Origin: Pilimelia anulata
GTDB taxonomy: Bacteria > Actinomycetota > Actinomycetes > Mycobacteriales > Micromonosporaceae
Assembly (NCBI RefSeq): GCF_014647895.1
Contig: NZ_BMQB01000014.1
Location: forward strand, 1-64,000
Reading direction: 5' to 3'
DNA: 64,000 nt
Below are positions 24,358 through 33,166 of the stretch, one piece after another. The notes under the pieces are model-generated. The model saw only the letters and a program-made list of their open reading frames with translations, did not search any database and was not told the DNA's origin. The number at the start of each line of letters is the position of its first letter. Position 1 is the first letter of the stretch. A program made the translations under genes and the position numbers.

Positions 24358-26178
24358 TCAGTTGATCCGGACGATCGTGCCGGTGACCGCGACCTCGCCG
24401 GCGCCGGCCAGCCGCACCGAGCCGCCGGACAGGGTCAGCGCGCCGGCGCCGGCGTCGAGGTCGATGCCCCGGCCCCTCACCGCGACCGGCCCGGCCGCCT
24501 CGACGCTGACCCCGCCGGACCGCGCGGTGACGGACACGTCGGTACCGGCCTCGACGACCACGCTGCCGTCGCTGCGGACGATCACCGACGTGCCGCCGCG
24601 GTCCAGGTGGACCAGCAGCTCCTCGCCGCCGCGGCGGGTGCGCAGCCGGACGCCCTGCGGGGCCCCGGCCGGGCCGTCGAGCAGCTCGACCCAGTTGCCC
24701 GCGGGCACCCCGCGCTTCGGGCGGGAGGCGAGCGAGCGCCGGTTCACCGCGCCGGTGCGCGGGTCGACCAGCGGCCCGTCGTGCGGCGCCGGCCGGTCCA
24801 CGCCGTTGTACAGGCTGCCCAGCACGTACGGCCGGTCCAGCAGGCCCTGCTCGAAGCCGACCAGCACCTCGTCGTCCACCTCCGGCGAGATCACCCCGGC
24901 GCCGCCGGGCTGGACGGTGCGCACCCAGTCCGACTCGTACGTGTCGGACAGCCACGGGAAGCGCAGCTTCACCAGCCCCCGGTCGCGGTGCTCGGGGTGC
25001 GCCGGGTCGCTGCCGGCCTGGGTGTCGGTGACGATCCCGACCGCCACGCCGGGCACCCGGGCGGCGCGGGCCGGCGCGGTCGCGCCGGTGACCAGGCCGT
25101 GCAGCGACCGCTCCTGCTCGCCGCTGACGGTCAGCCACGTCTCGTAGAACCGGCCGGGGCCGAAGACGTGCCGGGACGCGGTGACCGTGTACTTGCCCTC
25201 GAACGGCTTGCCCACGTCGGTCAGCGCCACCGGTACGCCCGCCACCAGCCGCGGGTTGCCGCGGATGCCGACCTCCAGCTCGGCCAGCCCGCCGGCCACC
25301 CCGGCGGCGACGGCCGCGGCCACCGCCCCCACCTCGGCCTGCGTCCGGTACGGCACGTCCGCGACCAGCAGCTCCGCCGCGCCGAACGGCGCCGCCGCCC
25401 GGGCCGGGTCCAGGCCGAGCTGCGCCCCCTCGCTCGGCCGGACGGGCTGCCGGGCGGTCAGCGGCTGCCGCCGCCGGACGTCCCAGCCGCGCACCTGGAC
25501 GGCCGTCTGCTGGCCGACCGAGGTGACCGTGGAGCGCAGGGCCAGCAGGTTCTCGTCCATCTGCACCACGTACGGGCTGCGCTCGGCGGTGCTGCCGGCG
25601 CCCGGCGCCCCGGCCGCGCGGACGGTCCGGCGGAAGCAGAACCGGCCGTCCACCATCCGCACCTCGGCGTCGTTGTCGACGGCGAGCATCCCGAGGAACT
25701 CCCAGTCGGTGACGTTCGGCTGGGTGACCATCTCGTACACGGTCCGGGTCGGGTCGACCGTGCCGATACCGAGGCCCGCGCCGGCGGCGACCTCGCGGGC
25801 GATGTCGGCGGCCGTCCGGTTGCGGAAGCTGCGCACCCGGCGGCCGCGCATCAGCCGGTGCGACCGGTCCAGGGCGCGGATCGTGGTGAACGTCCCCGCG
25901 CCGTCGAACTCCGTCTCCACCGTCACCACCTCCCCGGCGAACAGCGGCACCACCGCCGGCGAGTCGCCCGGCCGCACGCCGACCGTCAGCACGGTGCCGA
26001 TGGTGATGCCGGTGCGCTCCAGCACCCGCGCGCGCTGGTCGCGGTAGCGCAGCGTCGCCGCCGCCGGCAGGTGGGCGCTGTCCTCGATCGACGCGTGCGC
26101 GAGCTGCTCGCCGATCGCCGGCGGCAGCGGGGCCGGCGCCGCGACGACCAGCAGGTTCGTCCGGTTCCCCTCACCCAT
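24358..26178 (-). CDS. VgrG-like spike protein
   Basis: A 606-residue protein from ATG 26178, overlapping the LysM gene end by 8 nt. The N-terminal gp27/gpD-like part (SIEDSAHLPAAATLRY; TTIRALDRSHRLMRG; ADIAREVAAGAGLG; NVTDWEFLGMLA) is followed by the gp5 OB-fold (VAVGIVTDTQAGSDPAHPEH; GLVKLRFPWLSDTYESDWVR; EVDDEVLVGFEQGLLDRPYVLGSLYN) and a C-terminal beta-helix-like repeat region (about 530-606). It is equivalent to Afp8/Pvc8 and forms the central spike. Confidence 0.92.
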   Translation of the reverse strand: MGEGNRTNLLVVAAPAPLPPAIGEQLAHASIEDSAHLPAAATLRYRDQRARVLERTGITIGTVLTVGVRPGDSPAVVPLFAGEVVTVETEFDGAGTFTTIRALDRSHRLMRGRRVRSFRNRTAADIAREVAAGAGLGIGTVDPTRTVYEMVTQPNVTDWEFLGMLAVDNDAEVRMVDGRFCFRRTVRAAGAPGAGSTAERSPYVVQMDENLLALRSTVTSVGQQTAVQVRGWDVRRRQPLTARQPVRPSEGAQLGLDPARAAAPFGAAELLVADVPYRTQAEVGAVAAAVAAGVAGGLAELEVGIRGNPRLVAGVPVALTDVGKPFEGKYTVTASRHVFGPGRFYETWLTVSGEQERSLHGLVTGATAPARAARVPGVAVGIVTDTQAGSDPAHPEHRDRGLVKLRFPWLSDTYESDWVRTVQPGGAGVISPEVDDEVLVGFEQGLLDRPYVLGSLYNGVDRPAPHDGPLVDPRTGAVNRRSLASRPKRGVPAGNWVELLDGPAGAPQGVRLRTRRGGEELLVHLDRGGTSVIVRSDGSVVVEAGTDVSVTARSGGVSVEAAGPVAVRGRGIDLDAGAGALTLSGGSVRLAGAGEVAVTGTIVRIN

Positions 26179-26881
26179 CGGCGGCCTCGCCCGCGGCGGG
26201 GATGAGCAGCGGCGTACCGGGGCGCAGCCGCATCGGGTCGTCGATGCCGTTGGCCTCGGCGATCCGGCGCCAGGCGGTCGGGTCGCCGTACTCGCGGTGG
26301 GCCAGCAGCGGCAGGCTGTCCCCGGCCACCGTCCGGTGCACCCGGCGCGAGCTGCGGGCGCCGGACGTCGGGTTCTGCCCGGCGACGGGCACGCTGATCT
26401 CGGTCAGGGTCAGCGAGCAGGTGGCCCGCAGCGGCGTGCCGGCGGCGTTGAACAGCGAGTACACCGCGTTGACCGAGCTGGCGTACGCGTAGAAGGACAC
26501 CGACCGGAACTGGCCCCAACTGAACCGCACCCACGGCGGCGACGGCGCCTTCGCGGCCACGCTGGCGGCGGTCGGCGAGCAGCAGGACAGCAGCTCCTCG
26601 ACCCGCTCGGCGACCGTCCGGGCGTGGCTGTCGGTGACGTCCAGGAACACCTCGAGTTGCAGCGTCCGCGGCTCGGACCCGCTGAACTCCGGGATGCCGA
26701 CGTCGCTCGCCGACCGGACCACGTGCGGGATCCACGACGCCGCCTTGGACAGCGTGAGCTGGTTCGGGTTGAACGAGAGCACGATCGGCCCGCCCAGCGG
26801 CCCGCCCGGCCGGCTCCCGCCCGCGGCCGGCGGCTGGTACCGCTGGAGCCGCGCCGCCACCTTGCCGGTCGGCCCGGGCAT
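26171..26881 (-). CDS. LysM-domain tube/spike adaptor protein
   Basis: A 236-residue protein. The ATG at 26881 overlaps the tube gene stop as TGATG. The N-terminal half carries VLSFNPNQLTLSKAASW and RTLQLEVFLDVTD, as in Afp7/T4 gp53-like proteins. The last 50 residues are a LysM-type module (HRTVAGDSLPLLAHREYG, then WRRIAEANGIDDPMRLRPGT). The family joins the inner tube to the spike complex. Confidence 0.9.
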   Translation of the reverse strand: MPGPTGKVAARLQRYQPPAAGGSRPGGPLGGPIVLSFNPNQLTLSKAASWIPHVVRSASDVGIPEFSGSEPRTLQLEVFLDVTDSHARTVAERVEELLSCCSPTAASVAAKAPSPPWVRFSWGQFRSVSFYAYASSVNAVYSLFNAAGTPLRATCSLTLTEISVPVAGQNPTSGARSSRRVHRTVAGDSLPLLAHREYGDPTAWRRIAEANGIDDPMRLRPGTPLLIPAAGEAADG

Positions 26882-27309
26882 CACGCCACCTCCAGGAAGC
26901 CGTGGTACGCCAGCTCGATGCTCTCGCTGGCCACCTGCGACTGCTGCGGGTCGAACGACGGCCCGCTCCACCGGACCAGCACCACGTCCGCCAGCCCCCA
27001 CTGGACGAGCACCTGCCGGTCCGGCCGCAGCGCGGCCACCTGCGCGGTACCGCGGCGGACGCCCTGCGGCAGCGCGGCGAGGAAGCGGGCGACCTTCGCG
27101 GTGTCCGGGGTCAGCGGGCGGCTCAGCGTGACGTTCGGGTACCGCACCCGGGACGGCAACTGCCAGACGAACCCGTTGTTCCCGCCCTCGGCGTGCTGCT
27201 CCACCTCGACCTCGCAGCCGAGGCCGGAGCAGGTGTTCCAGTCGCCCAGGTCGATCCCGTCGACGCGGAGCCGGAAGTGGACGCTGGTACCGGGGTCGCG
27301 GCCGGTCAT
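26881..27309 (-). CDS. Inner tube protein 2 (gp19-like)
   Basis: A 142-residue T4 gp19-type tail tube protein from ATG 27309, overlapping the previous stop as ATGA. Features: HFRLRVDGIDLGDWNTCSGLG (N-terminal strand and loop), NVTLSRPLTPDTAKVARFL, ending SESIELAYHGFLEV. It is more diverged than the first tube gene and resembles Afp5, which contacts the baseplate. Confidence 0.9.
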   Translation of the reverse strand: MTGRDPGTSVHFRLRVDGIDLGDWNTCSGLGCEVEVEQHAEGGNNGFVWQLPSRVRYPNVTLSRPLTPDTAKVARFLAALPQGVRRGTAQVAALRPDRQVLVQWGLADVVLVRWSGPSFDPQQSQVASESIELAYHGFLEVA

Positions 27310-30300
27310 CGGGCACCGTCGTGCCAGCGGCCGGCGCGCTCGCGGCCGAGGCGCAGCTCGGCGCGGAGGAGGCGGCCGACGGGCTCGATCAGGCGGTGGG
27401 CGAGGGCGTCCAGCGCGCGCCGGTCCAGGTCGGCCAGGGGGTCGTTCGCGCGGGGGTGAGTGGTCGCGTGCCGGGTTGTCGGCGGTGGGGTGGTGGCCGG
27501 TCGGCTGGTGGGCGGGGGGCTGGCGGGCGAGGGGGTGGAGGCGCGGCGTTGGACGGCGGTGTTCGGTGTGGGGGTCGGCGTGGCTGCCGGGGGTGCTGTC
27601 GATGCCGGTTGCGGCCGGGTCGCCGGCGGTGGTGTGCTGGCCCGCGATACCGCCACCGGTCGCGGTGCCGCTGTTGCCGGCAGCGGTGTCGTGGCTGGTC
27701 GTGGCGCGGCGGCTGGCTGTGGGGCCGTCGCCGGGAGGGCAGTGGCTGGCCGCGGTGCGGGGGCCGGGTGGGTGGTGGTCGGCCGTGGCGCGGTGGCGGG
27801 CGGCGGTTCAGTGGTCGGGCGGGTGCTGGCTGGCCGCGGTCCGCGGGCTGGCTGGGGCGGTGCTGCGGCGGGCGGTCGGTATGCCGGGTGCGGCGGATGT
27901 GGTGCTGGCGTCGGGGGCGTCGGTGTCGGGGCCGGGTGGTGGTGTGGTGCCGGTGCGGCAACCGGCGTGCCGGTCGGTGGGGTATCGCGCGGCGGGACCG
28001 GGATGCCGGGTGCAGCCGGGCGGGCCGGGGCGGCGGCGCGGTCGGGTCGGTGGGGGGTCGGGCGAGCGGCCGGCGTCGCCGGCGCCGCCCCGGGACGGGA
28101 GCGGGCCGATGTGGGCGCGGCCGATGTGGGCGCGGTCGGGATGGGTACCGCGGGGAGCGCGCGGCGCAGTACCGCGGTCAGCCGGGCACCCACACCCCGC
28201 CGCGTAGGACCCGCCGCGGCCCGCGCGGCGAGCCGGCCGGAGTCGTGGGCTGTGTCCCGCCGCTCCGGCGGCGCGCCGGTCGGTGGCGAGTCGGACCCCG
28301 GTTCGGTCGAGTGCCCGGGCGCATCGCCGGTCGGACCGGGGCGCGGCCTCGACGGCGGGGTGGGCTTCGCCGTCCGCGGCAGCCGGGCGACCCGGGTCGG
28401 GCCACTCCGGTCCGCTGTGGACCGCTTCGCGGTTGCGGGCGCGGTGGTGAGCCGGTCGGTCGGGGGCGAACCATCGTGCGGGGCGCCGCCGGTCCGACCG
28501 GTCGGGGGTACGGGTGGGTGGGCCGGTGTGGGTGGGTGCGCCGGCCACCGGAGCGGGGCGCGGGGCGGGCCGGTGAGGGGTTGGCCGTTCAGCACCGGGG
28601 CCCGACGCGGGGCCCGGGTAACCATCGGCGCGGCGGACCCGAGGAGGCCGCGTCGAGCGGCTCCCGGTCCGGCGGCGGCGACCCGGGTTCGTTGGAGTCG
28701 CACCACCGGCAGGTCGGCCGGGCGCGGCGCGGGTCGCCGCGGCGGCGGAGCCGGCAGGGGAGATGCGGGGGTGGGCGTGCCGCTCGGCGTCGCGGGTGCC
28801 CCGATTCGCGACGGCGGTCCGGTCGGGACGCCCTCGGCGCGGGCAGTGGTGGCGAAAGGGTGCCGCGCTGGCGGTGGGTTGTGCGCGGCGGAGGGGCGGG
28901 CGGAGGCGGGAAGACCCTCCAGCGGCGGGCCGAGACCGAGGGTAGCGCCCGACCTGCCGGCCGGGGCCGGGCCGCTCGACCGGGCGCTCCGCGCGGGCGG
29001 GGAGGCGGGCCGCTCATCACGGGCAACCGGCGCGGAACGTGGGCCGGCAGGCGGGCCGGCCGGCCCGGCCGGCGAGCCGCCGCGACCGGCAGGCGGCCCG
29101 ATCTGCTGGCTCGGGATCTCGTGGTTCGGGGTCCCCCGGCTCGCGGGCCGTCGCGGCGCGACCGGTGGGCCGGAGTGGTCGACCGGGCCGGCACGGCCGG
29201 GCCGGTCACCGCCAGCACCCGCCGACGCCGATCCCGGTGGGGCTGCCGGCGGTCCGGAGCGGCCGGGGGCAACCGGCGATGTCGGTCCCGGCTGAACCGC
29301 GGGCGGGCCGGACGGTGCATCCGCGCGCACGGCCGGCCGGTTCGGGAGCGCTGCTCCCGCGCCGGTGCGGGGCGCCGGCCGCGGGGCGGGGGGTGACCCG
29401 GTGGGCGGTGCCGCGGCCGCCCCCGGCGGACCGGTCCGCCGGGCGTCCGTCGCGGGCACGGACTTGGCGGCGTCGGCCGACGGTCCGGGATGCGGGACCG
29501 GAAACGCAGGTCCGGCGGCGGCGGACCCGTCGGCTCGCGCGGCCGGCGACGGGGAAGGGGTGTCCGAGATGGACGACCGCTCCGCTCGGCGGGACACGAT
29601 CGGGAGTACCCGTGGAGCTTCGCTCGGATGTGCGCGCACCAGGCTCGACGGCACGGGCAGGCGCACGACCGGTCCCTCCGCCGACCCACCTGCCGACGTC
29701 GGGGCCGCCGGGGGTGTCGGGCGCGCCAGGGGCGCGGGCGGTGTCGTGGTGGAGCGGCGGGTGGGGTCGTCCGCCGCGGCCGGTGTGTCGGCAGCGGGCG
29801 GCCCCTCGGCCGGCCGGGGACGCGGCAAACCGGTGCCCGCCCGCCCCGGCGCGGTCGGGGAAGGTCCGCTGTCCGCTGCCGAGGGCACCGCAGGGTCCGC
29901 GGGCACCACCCCGGATGAACCGTCGCCGGGCGCAACCCGGGCGGCCGGGCGCAGCAGGACCGTCGCCGGGGTCGGGGACCACGAGCGGGGGGCGACCGGT
30001 GCGGCGATGGCGTGGATCACCCCGCCGGCCGCCGGGTCGACCAGGTGCGCGGGTGCGGTCCAGCGGCGCGGGTCGGCGTGGGTGGCCAGCGTCGTCCGGA
30101 ACGCCGCCGGGTCCGTCAGCCGCGGCTCGACGCGGGACAGCGCCGTCGGCATCGGCGCCGCCGCGCGCCAACCCGCCTCGGGCGAACGAGCGCCATCGGC
30201 CGCGTCGGCGGGCGCGGCCGCTCCGCCGGACCGGACCGCATCGGTGGAGGCGGCCGCGCCGGCGGACCCGACCGCACCGGCGGAGGCGGCGGGCGCGGGA

Positions 30301-30332
30301 CGCCGGCGGCGGCGGAAGTTGCCGAGGGCCAT
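27306..30332 (-). CDS. 1008-aa Pro/Ala/Thr-rich low-complexity protein of the injection operon
   Basis: ATG 30332 follows the 52-aa gene by one base. After a basic start (MALGNFRRRRRPAP), a short ordered block (TALSRVEPRLTDPAAFRTTL; HADPRRWTAPAHLVDPAAGG; about 60-115) precedes roughly 800 residues of Pro, Ala, Thr, Ser and Arg with TPP/PAP patterns. The end is again ordered: DPLADLDRRALDALAHRLIEP then VGRLLRAELRLGRERAGRW, a probable amphipathic helix. Similar extensin-like proteins occur in other actinomycete eCIS loci. The gene lies between the two tube genes, where a length-determining gene could be expected. Function unproven. Confidence 0.75.
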   Translation of the reverse strand: MALGNFRRRRRPAPAASAGAVGSAGAAASTDAVRSGGAAAPADAADGARSPEAGWRAAAPMPTALSRVEPRLTDPAAFRTTLATHADPRRWTAPAHLVDPAAGGVIHAIAAPVAPRSWSPTPATVLLRPAARVAPGDGSSGVVPADPAVPSAADSGPSPTAPGRAGTGLPRPRPAEGPPAADTPAAADDPTRRSTTTPPAPLARPTPPAAPTSAGGSAEGPVVRLPVPSSLVRAHPSEAPRVLPIVSRRAERSSISDTPSPSPAARADGSAAAGPAFPVPHPGPSADAAKSVPATDARRTGPPGAAAAPPTGSPPAPRPAPRTGAGAALPNRPAVRADAPSGPPAVQPGPTSPVAPGRSGPPAAPPGSASAGAGGDRPGRAGPVDHSGPPVAPRRPASRGTPNHEIPSQQIGPPAGRGGSPAGPAGPPAGPRSAPVARDERPASPPARSARSSGPAPAGRSGATLGLGPPLEGLPASARPSAAHNPPPARHPFATTARAEGVPTGPPSRIGAPATPSGTPTPASPLPAPPPRRPAPRPADLPVVRLQRTRVAAAGPGAARRGLLGSAAPMVTRAPRRAPVLNGQPLTGPPRAPLRWPAHPPTPAHPPVPPTGRTGGAPHDGSPPTDRLTTAPATAKRSTADRSGPTRVARLPRTAKPTPPSRPRPGPTGDAPGHSTEPGSDSPPTGAPPERRDTAHDSGRLAARAAAGPTRRGVGARLTAVLRRALPAVPIPTAPTSAAPTSARSRPGAAPATPAARPTPHRPDRAAAPARPAAPGIPVPPRDTPPTGTPVAAPAPHHHPAPTPTPPTPAPHPPHPAYRPPAAAPPQPARGPRPASTRPTTEPPPATAPRPTTTHPAPAPRPATALPATAPQPAAAPRPATTPLPATAAPRPVAVSRASTPPPATRPQPASTAPPAATPTPTPNTAVQRRASTPSPASPPPTSRPATTPPPTTRHATTHPRANDPLADLDRRALDALAHRLIEPVGRLLRAELRLGRERAGRWHDGAR

Positions 30333-30333
30333 C

Positions 30334-30492
30334 TCACCGGCCCTCGGCGGCGCGGGTGTTCAGGGCGGCGACCTCGGCCACGTACCGGAGGCGCTCGGCG
30401 TGCGGCAGGTCCAGGATGGTGTCCCGGGACCAGTGCAGGTGGTACGCCACGTACGCGACCTCGCCGTACAGCGCGTCGGCCGCGTACGTCAC
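30334..30492 (-). CDS. 52-aa DUF6760 protein
   Basis: A very short gene from GTG 30492, whose GTGA overlaps the stop of the tail-assembly gene; it ends one base before the Pro-rich gene. The product reads TYAADALYGEVAYVAYHLHW, then SRDTILDLPHAERLRYVAEV, ending AALNTRAAEGR. This matches the tiny helical DUF6760 proteins placed at this point of eCIS operons, possibly a tail-assembly chaperone. Translational overlap on both sides supports it as a real gene. Confidence 0.82.
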   Translation of the reverse strand: MTYAADALYGEVAYVAYHLHWSRDTILDLPHAERLRYVAEVAALNTRAAEGR

Positions 30493-30923
30493 GATTCCCC
30501 CGGGCGACCACCGGCGAGGTCCACCTCGAACGCCCCGGCGCAGTGCGGGCAGGTCACGGCCGCCCGGGTGTGGCCCTCGGCGTTGATCCGCCGGTACATG
30601 TCCTGGAGGAACGCCAGGTCCGAGGCGAACAGCCGCTCGACCTGCTCGGCCCGCACGTCGGTGATCGTCCCGAGCCGGGTCAGCACCATGCTCAGCAGGA
30701 CCACGGACAGGTACGCCGGGTTCTCCCGCACCCGCAGGTCCGCCAGCGGCGCCAGCTCGTCGCGGGCGGTGGCCAGCCGCATGCTGCCGTCGCGGTGCAG
30801 GGTGCCGGCCTCGTCCACGTACCCGCGCGGCAGGGTGAACGGGAAGTCCGTCCGCAGCCGCGGCGCCGGCGCCGCGGCCGCGGCTGCCGGCTCGGCCGCC
30901 GGCGGGGTTCCGCCGCGCCTCAT
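30489..30923 (-). CDS. Phage tail assembly-type protein of eCIS
   Basis: A 144-residue protein; its ATG overlaps the tube gene stop as ATGA. After an Ala/Pro leader come FPFTLPRGYVDEAGTLHRDG and MRLATARDELAPLADLRV, then a helical part (AYLSVVLLSMVLTRLG; FASDLAFLQDMYRRIN) and a terminal CPHC zinc-like pair (residues about 126-129). The FTLPxGYxDxxGxxHRxG signature is shared by eCIS tail assembly proteins; their exact action is unknown, probably chaperoning tube or length proteins. Confidence 0.82.
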   Translation of the reverse strand: MRRGGTPPAAEPAAAAAAPAPRLRTDFPFTLPRGYVDEAGTLHRDGSMRLATARDELAPLADLRVRENPAYLSVVLLSMVLTRLGTITDVRAEQVERLFASDLAFLQDMYRRINAEGHTRAAVTCPHCAGAFEVDLAGGRPGES

Positions 30924-31363
30924 GAGCTGGTGATGTCCTCGAAGACGACGGTCACCTTCTCGGTGGCCGGGGAGGCGTCGCCGGCCTTGAGGTTCGGGCC
31001 CTCCCACTTGCTGACCCAGGCGTTGCTGAGGTCGAACCGGCGCTGCGCCTCGTTCTTGCTGTCCACGATGATGATGCTGATGTTCTGCCGGGCGGTGTCG
31101 ATGGCGCCCTTCTCGAACGTGTCCTTGATCCAGTCGGTGAAGGCGCTGCTCTGGTCCAGGCCGCGGGTGATGGTCACCTCGCCGCCCTTGCGCGCGCCGG
31201 GGATCTTGCGGATCAGGTACTCGCCGGTCGGGGTGACCTGGTTGACCTCGATCGCGTCCAGCTCCACGGTCAGGCCGCTGACCTCCTGCACCGACTCGAC
31301 CCGGGCCTTGCCCAGCTCGACCTGGAAGCGGTGGGTGGCGAAGGTGTCGCCGGTCTCAGCCAC
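30920..31363 (-). CDS. Inner tube protein 1 (gp19-like)
   Basis: A 147-residue tail tube protein from GTG 31363, 48 nt after the sheath gene. It shows the conserved layout THRFQVELGKARVESVQEVSG, then GEVTITRGLDQSSAFTDWIKD and a C-terminal FDLSNAWVSKWEGPNLKAGD. This is the main tube subunit (Afp1/Pvc1 role), stacked as hexamers inside the sheath. Confidence 0.92.
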   Translation of the reverse strand: MAETGDTFATHRFQVELGKARVESVQEVSGLTVELDAIEVNQVTPTGEYLIRKIPGARKGGEVTITRGLDQSSAFTDWIKDTFEKGAIDTARQNISIIIVDSKNEAQRRFDLSNAWVSKWEGPNLKAGDASPATEKVTVVFEDITSS

Positions 31364-31411
31364 GATGGCCGCCTTTCAGTCGGTGCGGACGCGTTCGTCG
31401 GTACGGGCGCG

Positions 31412-32944
31412 TCACTCGGCGAGGACGCTGGTGCTGTCGGAGTACTGGGAGAGCCGGAACACGACGAACTCGGCCGGCTTGACCGGGCACACCCCGACCT
31501 CGCACACGACCCGGCCCAGGTCGATCGACTCGGGCGGGTTGGTCTCGGCGTCGCACTTGACGTAGAACGCCTCGCCGGCGGTGCGGCCGAGCAGCGCCCC
31601 GGACCGCCACGCCTCGGTGAGGAACGCGGTGATGTTGCGCCGGATCGTGCCCCACAGCCGCTCGTCGTTCGGCTCGAAGACCGCCCACTGGGTGCCGACG
31701 AGGATCGACTCCTCCAGGTAGTTGAAGAGCCGGCGGACGTTGATGTACCGCCAGGCCGGGTCCGAGGAGAGCGTGCGCGCCCCCCAGACCCGGATGCCGC
31801 GGCCGGGGAACGCCCGGACGCAGTTGACGCCGGCCGGGTTGAGCAGGTCCTGCTCGCCCTTGGTCACCGTGTTCTGCAGGGCGATGGCGCCGCGCACGAC
31901 CTCGTTCGCCGGGGCCTTGTGCACGCCGCGCTCGGTGTCGGTGCGCGACCACAGGCCGGCGACGTGCCCGCTCGGCGGCAGGAACCGCTGCTGCCCCGTC
32001 GCCGGGTCGAGGATCTTGATCCACGGGTAGTAGAGCGCCGCGTACCGGGAGTCGAAGCCGGTCGTCCCGGTCCGCCAGGTGAGCGCCTCGCGGGCGGACA
32101 GGCCGGGCGGGGTGTCCAGGATCGCCATCCGGTCGCCGAGCTGCTCGCAGTGGCTGATCAGCGCCGCCTGCACGGCCGTGACCGCGTCGGCGTCGAGCCG
32201 GCCCTGCTCGTACGTGGCCATCAGGTCCGGTACGGCGACCATCGTGATCTCGTCGATCGCGGCCAGCCCGCCGAGGCCGGTGCGCTCGTCGGTGTCGCCG
32301 ACGTACGCGGCGGCCGAGGTCGGCGTCTCCGGGCCGGTGCGCAGCGCGGGCGCGGCCGGTACGGCGACCGTCTGCTTCGCCGGCCGGGCCAGCGCGCCCG
32401 CCGCGGCGGCCTCCTCGACCACGATCACCTTGGACTGCTCGCGGACCTGGCTGACCACGTACGCCTTGGTGTTCTTCTTGGCCGAGACGTCCAGCGTCTC
32501 CAGCACCGCGTCGCCGCGCCGGACGACCAGCCGGAACCGGTCGTCGGGCGCCTCGCCCTCGGCGTCGGTCACCTCGACGCTGACCGGGCCGGCGCCGGGC
32601 AGCGCGGCGACGGCGAACGTGCCGAGCGGGACCTTCTCGCCGGGCGGCAGCGCCGCCGGGCCGTCGGCCGGGGCCGCGGGACCGCCGCCGACGCGGACGA
32701 CGTAGCAGATCCCGCCGCCGTTGCTGAAGTAGCCGTACACGGCGTGCGCGAGGTAGGCGCCGTCGACCACGTCGCCGAAGGTCTGGACGTACTGGCTCCA
32801 CGTGGTGACCAGCGTCGGCGTGTCGAACGGGCCCTTCTCGGCGACCCCGACGAACGCGGCGACGGCCGTGCCGACCCCCTCGATCGGCCGGGAGCCGGTG
32901 GGTACTTCCTCGACGTAGACGCCGGGCGACAGGTACGAGGGCAT
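31412..32944 (-). CDS. Contractile tail sheath protein
   Basis: A 510-residue sheath subunit from ATG 32944 (GGGAGT 7 nt upstream), first gene of the operon. It starts PSYLSPGVYVEEVPTGSRPI, followed by VGTAVAAFVGVAEKGP, the hallmark of phage-type sheaths. A variable middle domain (about 110-230) precedes the conserved C-terminal half (GINCVRAFPGRGIRVWGARTL-like, WRYINVRRLFNYLEESI, WAVFEPNDERLWGTIR) and the handshake end strand (PAEFVVFRLSQYSD). Contraction of this sheath drives tube ejection. Only one sheath gene is present, as in actinomycete systems. Confidence 0.95.
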   Translation of the reverse strand: MPSYLSPGVYVEEVPTGSRPIEGVGTAVAAFVGVAEKGPFDTPTLVTTWSQYVQTFGDVVDGAYLAHAVYGYFSNGGGICYVVRVGGGPAAPADGPAALPPGEKVPLGTFAVAALPGAGPVSVEVTDAEGEAPDDRFRLVVRRGDAVLETLDVSAKKNTKAYVVSQVREQSKVIVVEEAAAAGALARPAKQTVAVPAAPALRTGPETPTSAAAYVGDTDERTGLGGLAAIDEITMVAVPDLMATYEQGRLDADAVTAVQAALISHCEQLGDRMAILDTPPGLSAREALTWRTGTTGFDSRYAALYYPWIKILDPATGQQRFLPPSGHVAGLWSRTDTERGVHKAPANEVVRGAIALQNTVTKGEQDLLNPAGVNCVRAFPGRGIRVWGARTLSSDPAWRYINVRRLFNYLEESILVGTQWAVFEPNDERLWGTIRRNITAFLTEAWRSGALLGRTAGEAFYVKCDAETNPPESIDLGRVVCEVGVCPVKPAEFVVFRLSQYSDSTSVLAE

Positions 32945-33032
32945 GCGGGGACTCCCGGGCAGCGGGGCGCTGGAACGGGGCCAAGTCTGCGCACGCCGGC
33001 GACCCGCGGCCACCGACGCGAGGGCGCCGCCG

Positions 33033-33052
33033 CGGGTACCGCCGGCTACCCG
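33033..33052. promoter_or_regulatory. Inverted repeat CGGGTA-N8-TACCCG in the divergent injection-system control region
   Basis: Perfect six-base arms (33033-33038, 33047-33052) lie between the divergent sheath operon and eCIS-core gene, 89 nt and 114 nt from their starts. It is a candidate operator, for example of the LuxR-type regulator at 40.9-41.6 kb. The core of the motif also resembles actinomycete -10 boxes, so it may include promoter sequence. Confidence 0.4.
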
Positions 33053-33166
33053 AAGAGGCAGCGCCGACCCGCCGCCCGCGCTGCCCGGCGACCATCCCCT
33101 TCGGGCAGGCGGGCCGCTCGCGCGCGGGCCACAATGGAGGGAGTCGGAGCGAGGGGCGGGGAGCGG

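Noticed and set aside
27321..29396. Two long plus-strand frames opposite the Pro-rich gene
   Set aside because: They are Gly/Arg-rich mirror translations. The minus-strand gene is locked in place by ATGA and one-base junctions with its neighbours.
31331..33133. In-frame upstream extension of the eCIS-core protein
   Set aside because: The extension is antisense to the sheath gene and has no domain. The eCIS-core similarity begins only after 33167.
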